DNA of 64,000 nucleotides from Neobacillus sp. FSL H8-0543 (GTDB lineage Bacteria; Bacillota; Bacilli; Bacillales; Cytobacillaceae), in assembly GCF_038592905.1 (NCBI RefSeq), contig NZ_CP151943.1, positions 840,001-904,000 of the forward strand, written 5' to 3'. The translations under genes and the position numbers were made by a program. Position 1 is the stretch's first letter, and every line of letters starts with the position of its first letter. The notes beneath the pieces were generated by a model that saw only the letters and a program-made list of their open reading frames with translations, was not told where the DNA came from and did no database searches. Of this stretch, positions 58,878-64,000 are shown in pieces.

Positions 58878-60149
58878 CTAGTTCTCCTTTCGCATCATGT
58901 TGTTAGGGTATACCGGCTTGTCCAATTTAAATTGCACAATTTGAAGCGGATGTCTTGCTGCATCCAGTTCATTACCTTTTTCATCCCAAATCTTATCAAT
59001 CACATGAGTAAAGTTATTAATTTCCGGACCGAAGAATTCAACTTCCTGTCCTGGTTTAAAGTGGTTTCTCTGCTGTAAGGTCACCATTTGTGTTTCCTGA
59101 TTATAATCCAACACAAGACCTACAAACTCAAACTTTGTCTTCTTGCTATGATTACCAAACATTTGCTCTTTATACCCTGGAACACCTTCAAAAAATGCCG
59201 GTGCTGTTTCACGGTTTGCGCATTTATCTAATTCTTCTAACCAGCTGCGCTGAATCACAAAGTTCTCAGGGTCAGCACAATAGGCATCAATGACCTTCCG
59301 ATAAACACTAACTACAGTTGCAATGTAATGAATTGACTTCATTCTGCCCTCAATTTTTAAGCTGTCAATGCCTAACTCAATCATTTGGGGAATAGCCTGA
59401 ATTAAGTTCAGGTCCTTTGGACTCATCGCAAACGGTGCTTCTCCTTCTTCATAAAAAGGAACCTCCGTCTTGCTGCCCTCCAACTGATATAAATCATAAT
59501 CCCAACGACACGATTGACAGCAGCCGCCGCGGTTAGAATCTCTAGCGGTCATATGGTTACTTAAGGTACAACGACCTGAGTAAGCAATACACATAGCGCC
59601 ATGGATAAAGGTTTCAATCTCAATATCAACCTTTTCTTTCATTTCCTTCATTTCTTCCGCACTTACTTCACGTGCTAATACGACGCGTTCAGCACCAGCC
59701 TCTTTCCAAAATTGAGCAGCTTTCCAGTTGGATAGGGATTGCTGTGTACTGATATGGATTTCAATCTCTGGTGCTAGTTTGCGGCAAGTTTCAATAATCA
59801 GTGGATCTGCAACAATAATACCTGCAATACCTGTATCTTTTAGGCCGAGAATATATTTCTCAAGGCCATCAATATTTTCATTATGAGCGAATATATTTGT
59901 TGTTACATAAACTTTCGCACCAAATCTTTTTGCGAATTCTACGCCTTCTTTTATTTCTTCAAAAGTAAAGTTATCAGCGTTGGAACGAAGCCCATACTCT
60001 TGACCGCCAATAAATACAGCATCTGCACCATACTGGACAGCTATTTTCAATTTCTCAAGATTTCCTGCAGGAGCTAGAAGTTCAGGTTTTTTGAAGATAA
60101 CCCGTTTGCCATCAACAATCTCAGAAATTTTATCCTTTATGGTATTCAC
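58878..60149 (-). CDS. trhP2: tRNA 5-hydroxyuridine synthesis protein TrhP2 (peptidase U32 family)
   Basis: Uses prephenate-derived chemistry with TrhP1 to form 5-hydroxyuridine at wobble U34 (YrrO). The 423 residues have the U32 signature IHGAMCIAYSGRCTLSNHMT and Cys residues of the iron-sulfur cluster (CCQSC). It is between trhP1 and udk. Peptidase annotation is historical; the tRNA role is from B. subtilis knowledge. Confidence 0.92.
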   Translation of the reverse strand: MNTIKDKISEIVDGKRVIFKKPELLAPAGNLEKLKIAVQYGADAVFIGGQEYGLRSNADNFTFEEIKEGVEFAKRFGAKVYVTTNIFAHNENIDGLEKYILGLKDTGIAGIIVADPLIIETCRKLAPEIEIHISTQQSLSNWKAAQFWKEAGAERVVLAREVSAEEMKEMKEKVDIEIETFIHGAMCIAYSGRCTLSNHMTARDSNRGGCCQSCRWDYDLYQLEGSKTEVPFYEEGEAPFAMSPKDLNLIQAIPQMIELGIDSLKIEGRMKSIHYIATVVSVYRKVIDAYCADPENFVIQRSWLEELDKCANRETAPAFFEGVPGYKEQMFGNHSKKTKFEFVGLVLDYNQETQMVTLQQRNHFKPGQEVEFFGPEINNFTHVIDKIWDEKGNELDAARHPLQIVQFKLDKPVYPNNMMRKEN

Positions 60150-60178
60150 ACAAGTTTCCTCCTTCTTAAAAAATAATA

Positions 60179-61117
60179 TTAATAAACCGTTTCTTTGAAA
60201 AAGAAGCCCGTGTCTAATGTACGGTTTTCGGGTTGAATCTCCTCAATAGCGGATAATAATTCGTCCTTTTTATCTTCATACTTGTCAGGATCTTCGACAA
60301 ATAAATCAATTGCTTCCCGATATGCAGCCGTTACAGCGATAATATATTCAGGGCTTTTAAGGATCCCGTCAATTTTAAAGGAATCTACTCCAGCTTCTAT
60401 CATTTCTTGGAGTTCATCGATGATACAAATATCATTTGGACTCATGATATGCGTTCCATTTTCGTCCTCGAAGATTGGATATTTATTGCTACGTTCTTTA
60501 TCATGTAAAAACATATTTTTTTCCATGCTGCGATTTTCTATTTCCATTGCTTTTCCTTGGTACTCATAATAATTACCTAAAAGTGAACGTTTTGATTGGA
60601 ACATACAGCTCATTCCATGTACCAGAACCTCAATTTCAACATCAGCATTTTCTTTTGTTTCCACAATGGCATCCATATTTATCTCACGGGCAAGCACAGC
60701 TCTTTTTGAGCCCTTTTTCCCCCAATAATTACAGGTATACCAATTCGTCCCTGTCGTTTCTGTGCTCCAATGCAGTTTCAAATTTGGCGCAACATCACGA
60801 GCGGCCATTAATACAGCAGGATCACCGAAAATAATAGCATCTGCGTTCGCTTCCGCGACAAATTTGATATAATCATCAAGCTCAGCCACTTTATCATTAT
60901 GAAAAATAGCATTTACCGCCACATACACTTTTTTTCCTTGTGAGTGCGCCAGTTTAATTGCTTCCTTAACCTCGGCTCGGCTAAATTCACCAGCTAGCCG
61001 CAGTCCAAACCTTTGTTCCCCAATAACAAATGCATCTGCACCCGCTGCAGCGAGCGGTAAGATATCATTTGTTGAGATTGGAGTTACTAATAATTCTGGT
61101 TTTTTCAATATAAACAC
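60179..61117 (-). CDS. trhP1: tRNA hydroxylation protein TrhP1 (peptidase U32 family)
   Basis: Partner of TrhP2 (YrrN), 312 residues. It carries LVHGMSCMFQSKRSLLGNYY, a U32-like motif, and aligns with the first two thirds of TrhP2. It overlaps trmR by 13 bp at its start. Confidence 0.9.
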   Translation of the reverse strand: MFILKKPELLVTPISTNDILPLAAAGADAFVIGEQRFGLRLAGEFSRAEVKEAIKLAHSQGKKVYVAVNAIFHNDKVAELDDYIKFVAEANADAIIFGDPAVLMAARDVAPNLKLHWSTETTGTNWYTCNYWGKKGSKRAVLAREINMDAIVETKENADVEIEVLVHGMSCMFQSKRSLLGNYYEYQGKAMEIENRSMEKNMFLHDKERSNKYPIFEDENGTHIMSPNDICIIDELQEMIEAGVDSFKIDGILKSPEYIIAVTAAYREAIDLFVEDPDKYEDKKDELLSAIEEIQPENRTLDTGFFFKETVY

Positions 61118-61752
61118 CTCTTCTTACTTATTGCAACGCCATCCCCAACTGGGAGAATGATCGAATGATAGTCAGGGTGATTCATCAGCCAATGATTAAA
61201 ATCATTTATTTTCTTAACAAGATTCCGTATTCTCTTAGATTCAATCTCTGATTCAGCTACAAGCCCTTTAAATAGGACGTTGTCTGTTATAATTATTCCG
61301 TCCTCATTTAGGTACTTTGAGTACATTTCAAAGAATCTTTGATACTGCCCTTTAGCAGCATCGATAAAGATGGCATCATAGGGGGCTTGACCACTAACAA
61401 ACTCCTCTACCTCCAGCGCATCGCCTTTGATTAGGATGATCTGGTCAGATAGCGATGAGCGTCCAATAAACTCTTCTGCTAACTGGATTCGTTCGATATC
61501 CCTTTCAATTGTGACAATCCTTGCATTCGGCAGTGCTTCAGCCATTCGTAGGGCTGAATAACCAATAGCCGTGCCCACTTCCAGGATTTTTTTTGAATCT
61601 TGGATTCTTAAAATTTGAAGCATCGCTTCAATTCCTGCTAACTCCATGATTGGCACCTTGTTTTGGCCAGCAAACTTTTCCATTTCCATAAACAAAGTTC
61701 CACGGTTTTGTACTAGACCTTCAATATAAGAATGCAGCTTATCATTCAGCAG
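61105..61752 (-). CDS. trmR: tRNA 5-hydroxyuridine methyltransferase TrmR
   Basis: O-methyltransferase (YrrM) converting ho5U34 to mo5U34. The SAM motif is ILEVGTAIGYSALRMA. The ATG-style frame begins only at 61695 (TTG), but translation upstream in frame gives LLNDKLHSYIEGLVQNRGTL, matching the family N-terminus, back to a stop at 61759-61761. The only start there is CTG (61752 or 61749), 8-10 nt after GAGGTGATG. This gives about 215 residues, close to the B. subtilis length. A one-base error is the alternative. Confidence 0.85.
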   Translation of the reverse strand: MLNDKLHSYIEGLVQNRGTLFMEMEKFAGQNKVPIMELAGIEAMLQILRIQDSKKILEVGTAIGYSALRMAEALPNARIVTIERDIERIQLAEEFIGRSSLSDQIILIKGDALEVEEFVSGQAPYDAIFIDAAKGQYQRFFEMYSKYLNEDGIIITDNVLFKGLVAESEIESKRIRNLVKKINDFNHWLMNHPDYHSIILPVGDGVAISKKRCLY

Positions 61753-61773
61753 CTGCCATCACCTCACTTCAAA

Positions 61774-61836
61774 GTTCAAGCGCCAGGGAAAAAAAGGGGT
61801 TAATTTTTTTCCTAAGATGATGCTTGAACTAGACAT
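61774..61836 (+). repeat. Repeat copy E, diverged
   Basis: GTTCAAGC...GCTTGAAC is an eight-pair stem enclosing AGGG-A7...T7-CCT. The right end CTTGAACTAGACAT resembles copy D (CTGAAACTAGACA), and CAAGCGCC resembles the left end. It lies just upstream of the trmR start. Confidence 0.5.
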
Positions 61837-61850
61837 CTTCTTTAGACATG

Positions 61851-61956
61851 AAAAAATAGCGTTCACAGATTAAATTCGACATCATCGATAATCCTATCGA
61901 CGAACGCCTTCTGGCAAAAAAATGCCTCGAGAAACAATTACTGTGAGTAACGCTAT
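61851..61956 (-). ncRNA. Candidate branched structured RNA (leader or terminator) between mltG and trmR
   Basis: On the minus strand ATAGCGTT-(ACT)-CACAG pairs with CTGTGAACGCTAT, followed by TTTTTT. Inside are two hairpins, GGCA/TGCC and TCGATA/TATCGA with the four-base loop GGAT. It is 101 nt plus the T tract. It could be the 5' leader of trmR-trhP1-trhP2-udk or the mltG terminator. It matches no riboswitch I know. Confidence 0.5.
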
Positions 61957-62031
61957 AAATTGCTTATAAAACACTTGAACTATTTTAACATAAACAATGG
62001 GGAAAGAAAACCTTCCCCCATTAATAGTTAA

Positions 62032-63168
62032 CTAATCCTTGTTGGTAATATATTTTGCCTTCTTTTCATTGTGCTCCTCAAGTGTTTTTGAGAATAACAC
62101 CGTTCCATCACCTGTTGCCAGGAAGTATAAATTATTTGTGTCACTTGGCTCCAGTGCAGCCTCAATTGATGCCTTTCCTGCATTGGCAATCGGACCAGGA
62201 GGAAGGCCAGTATGTTTGTAGGTATTATAAGGTGATTTGACTTCTAAATCTTCATATAAAACCCTTTCCTTATGTTTCCCTTGTGCATAAAGGACAGTTG
62301 GGTCCGTTTGAAGCGGCATTCCCTGCTCAATGCGATTATAAAAAACACTTGAAATCCCTTTGCGATCTGCTTGCATTGTCGCCTCCTCTTCAATTAAAGA
62401 AGACATTGTCAGCAATTGGTGCAAAGTAAGCTCCTTTTCGTTACTTGCCTCTTCATAAACGGCTAAGACCTTCTGAGTTTGGTCAAGCATAGCCACTACC
62501 ATTTCTTCTACCGTAGGGTTCGTCTTATAAAACGGATAAGTTGCTGGAAACAGGTAGCCTTCCAGTGGATACTTCACATTAGGATTTAGAATATCGGTAG
62601 TCAGCAAATTAGGATACCTACCCATTAATTTTTGAATAAATGCTTTATCATTTATTTCATTTAATACTTCTTCTTCGGGTCTATCTATTGCCTTTGCCAT
62701 AATTTGAACAATTTCAGTTAGCTGTTTTCCTTCTGGAATCGTTAAATTAAAAGCAGACTGTTGAAGGACTTTCCCTGTTTTTAAACGATTGACAATCTCA
62801 GAAATCTCCATTGAAGGACTTAACTCATATTCTCCGGCCATAAAACCTGACTCATTTTTAAATTTCACATAGTATTTAAAAACCTTTGCATTCTTAATCA
62901 CACCACTTGCTTCTAATCTCTCTGATATCCCTGTCACAGATGAACCAATTGGAATATCAACCTTTTTTTGTTGTTTGCTGTCAGCATCAACAGGCTCAAG
63001 GGCTGACTTAATATAAAGATATCCGCCTCCACCAATAAAAACGATTAATATAAGGGTAAGAATTGTAATAATCATGACAATTCTCCGAACAATCCTTGCC
63101 TCGCTTTGCTGTTCAAGCATTCTTTTTTGTATTTGTGCTTTTTTTGAGTCTTTTTCATTTTTTGACAT
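62032..63168 (-). CDS. mltG: Endolytic transglycosylase MltG
   Basis: Inner-membrane lytic transglycosylase that ends peptidoglycan chains (YrrL). The ~378 residues have one N-terminal membrane helix (IVMIITILTLILIVFIGGGGYLY), a LysM-like domain (~60-120) and the YceG domain with SLIEEEATMQADR (catalytic Glu). I start at MSKNEKDSKK (63168) after GAGAGGAG. Upstream of trmR. Confidence 0.95.
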   Translation of the reverse strand: MSKNEKDSKKAQIQKRMLEQQSEARIVRRIVMIITILTLILIVFIGGGGYLYIKSALEPVDADSKQQKKVDIPIGSSVTGISERLEASGVIKNAKVFKYYVKFKNESGFMAGEYELSPSMEISEIVNRLKTGKVLQQSAFNLTIPEGKQLTEIVQIMAKAIDRPEEEVLNEINDKAFIQKLMGRYPNLLTTDILNPNVKYPLEGYLFPATYPFYKTNPTVEEMVVAMLDQTQKVLAVYEEASNEKELTLHQLLTMSSLIEEEATMQADRKGISSVFYNRIEQGMPLQTDPTVLYAQGKHKERVLYEDLEVKSPYNTYKHTGLPPGPIANAGKASIEAALEPSDTNNLYFLATGDGTVLFSKTLEEHNEKKAKYITNKD

Positions 63169-63312
63169 TTTATACGGACTCCTCTCACATGACCCATGCT
63201 GCATCTATCTTTCAAACTCTTTTTTATTCATCTTTTAAAAAAGCATATCGATATTATTTCAGCATATAGAGCGAAGTTTGTCAATTTATCACGAAATATA
63301 GGAATTTTTGGT

Positions 63313-63341
63313 AAAAAAAAACGACCTTATTAGGTCGATTT
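63313..63341 (-). terminator. Terminator after yrzB
   Basis: CGACCT, AATA, AGGTCG followed on the minus strand by nine Ts. Confidence 0.88.
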
Positions 63342-63351
63342 TTTAAAAAAA

Positions 63352-63645
63352 TTATTCTTCGTCTTCTTCTTGTTCGTCAAAGAAAGTATTAAGCATTTCT
63401 TCAACCATGTCCCACTCTTCTTCTGTTTCAATTGGGATAAGTTCGCCGTCGTCGCCATCCTCAGAAGGGTTGAAAGCATAAGCATGAATCTCAGGTCCTT
63501 CTTCATCCTCATCTACTTCTCCAACTTGTTGGAATAATACGTACGATCTACCGAAGTCCTCTGATTCAAATGTAAACAACACTTCACATAGTTGCTCATT
63601 TCCTTTTTCATCTATAATTGTGATCTGGTTTTCTCCGTGTTCCAT
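63352..63645 (-). CDS. yrzB: YrzB-like protein (DUF1292)
   Basis: A 97-residue acidic protein, [18 protein letters not shown]...[10 protein letters not shown], ending in a Glu/Asp-rich tail. I start at 63645 after GAGGTGAAGAAA. It follows ruvX and precedes mltG with a terminator between, as in B. subtilis. Function unknown. Confidence 0.9.
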   Translation of the reverse strand: MEHGENQITIIDEKGNEQLCEVLFTFESEDFGRSYVLFQQVGEVDEDEEGPEIHAYAFNPSEDGDDGELIPIETEEEWDMVEEMLNTFFDEQEEDEE

Positions 63646-63658
63646 TTTCTTCACCTCA

Positions 63659-64000
63659 TTAATTTCTGCTATCAAGATAGCCTTGTAAAATCATCATAGC
63701 TGCCATTTTATCGATTACCTTTTTACGTTTCTTCCGACTCACGTCCGCTTCAATCAATACCCGTTCCGCTGCCATTGTTGTCAGACGCTCGTCCCACAAA
63801 ACAGTATCAACAGAAAATTGCTTTTCAATTTCTTGGGCAAATTGCTTACTTGCTTCGCCACGCGGTCCAATTGTACCGTTCATATTTTTCGGCATTCCAA
63901 TGACTACTATTGTTATACCATACTCTTTTATTAATTGCCCAATTTCCTCAAAACCAAACTGATTTTTTTCTTCGTTAATTTTGAGAGTTTTAATTCCCTG
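63659..64000 (-). CDS. ruvX: Putative Holliday junction resolvase RuvX (YqgF), 3' part
   Basis: About 113 C-terminal residues of a YqgF/YrrK-type RNase-H-fold protein; the start lies past the right edge. Visible: [34 protein letters not shown] and [15 protein letters not shown]. It reads [12 protein letters not shown] at the edge. Usually also implicated in rRNA processing. Confidence 0.93.
   Translation of the reverse strand, partial: QGIKTLKINEEKNQFGFEEIGQLIKEYGITIVVIGMPKNMNGTIGPRGEASKQFAQEIEKQFSVDTVLWDERLTTMAAERVLIEADVSRKKRKKVIDKMAAMMILQGYLDSRN

Overview
This window is a stretch of core chromosome from a low-GC, spore-forming Bacillaceae bacterium (Bacillus sensu lato). Three things point there: the gene order closely follows the Bacillus subtilis yqe/yqf/yrr region, sporulation genes are present (spoIIP, gpr, sigK, yqfC, yqfD), and strong GGAGG ribosome-binding sites precede most genes. 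Nearly all genes are on the minus strand. I saw no prophage, insertion sequence, CRISPR array, rRNA or tRNA gene. Gene names rest on reading the proteins and on synteny; no database search was run.

Layout, left to right. (1) 1-4.6 kb: the start of sigA/rpoD, dnaG, a decayed yqxD, yqfL and ccpN. (2) 4.7-17.7 kb: single-chain glycyl-tRNA synthetase behind a glycine T-box, then recO, yqzL, era, cdd, dgkA, ybeY, pgpH, phoH, yqfD, yqfC, yqfB, floA, nfeD, yqeY and rpsU. (3) 17.9-30.9 kb: the phosphate-transporter-like yqeW (+ strand), deoC, then the heat-shock operon hrcA-grpE-dnaK-dnaJ-prmA-rsmE-mtaB with a perfect CIRCE operator, hemW and lepA. (4) 31-46 kb: yqxA, spoIIP, gpr, rpsT (+), holA, yqzM (+), comEC/EB/EA with divergent comER, then yqeM, rsfS, yqeK, nadD, yhbY, aroE, yqeH and yqeG. 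(5) 46-55 kb: sda behind a cluster of DnaA-box-like sites, divergent psd/pssA, an uninterrupted sigK, a BNR-type lipoprotein, a YPY-rich micropeptide behind a sigma-K-like promoter, an M3 oligopeptidase, a cluster of five minus-strand micropeptides (two are YrzI paralogues), yrhC and mtnN. (6) 55-64 kb: yrrS, a PbpI-like penicillin-binding protein, greA, udk, the tRNA hydroxylation/methylation genes trhP2-trhP1-trmR, mltG, yrzB and the 3' part of ruvX.

The most unusual content is non-coding. A family of intergenic repeats occurs in three nested size classes (2941-3029, 30941-31092, 34571-34865). The longest copy equals the middle one plus two insertions of exactly 60 bp, each at a CT/GGAGC junction. 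The two inserts differ from each other, but their hairpin stems are kept by compensating changes. Two shorter relatives lie at 57556 and 61774. Other points are a yqxD pseudogene exactly where yqxD belongs, the micropeptide cluster at 52.3-53.3 kb, two terminators whose 3' arm carries the ribosome-binding site of the next gene, and a branched RNA candidate between mltG and trmR.
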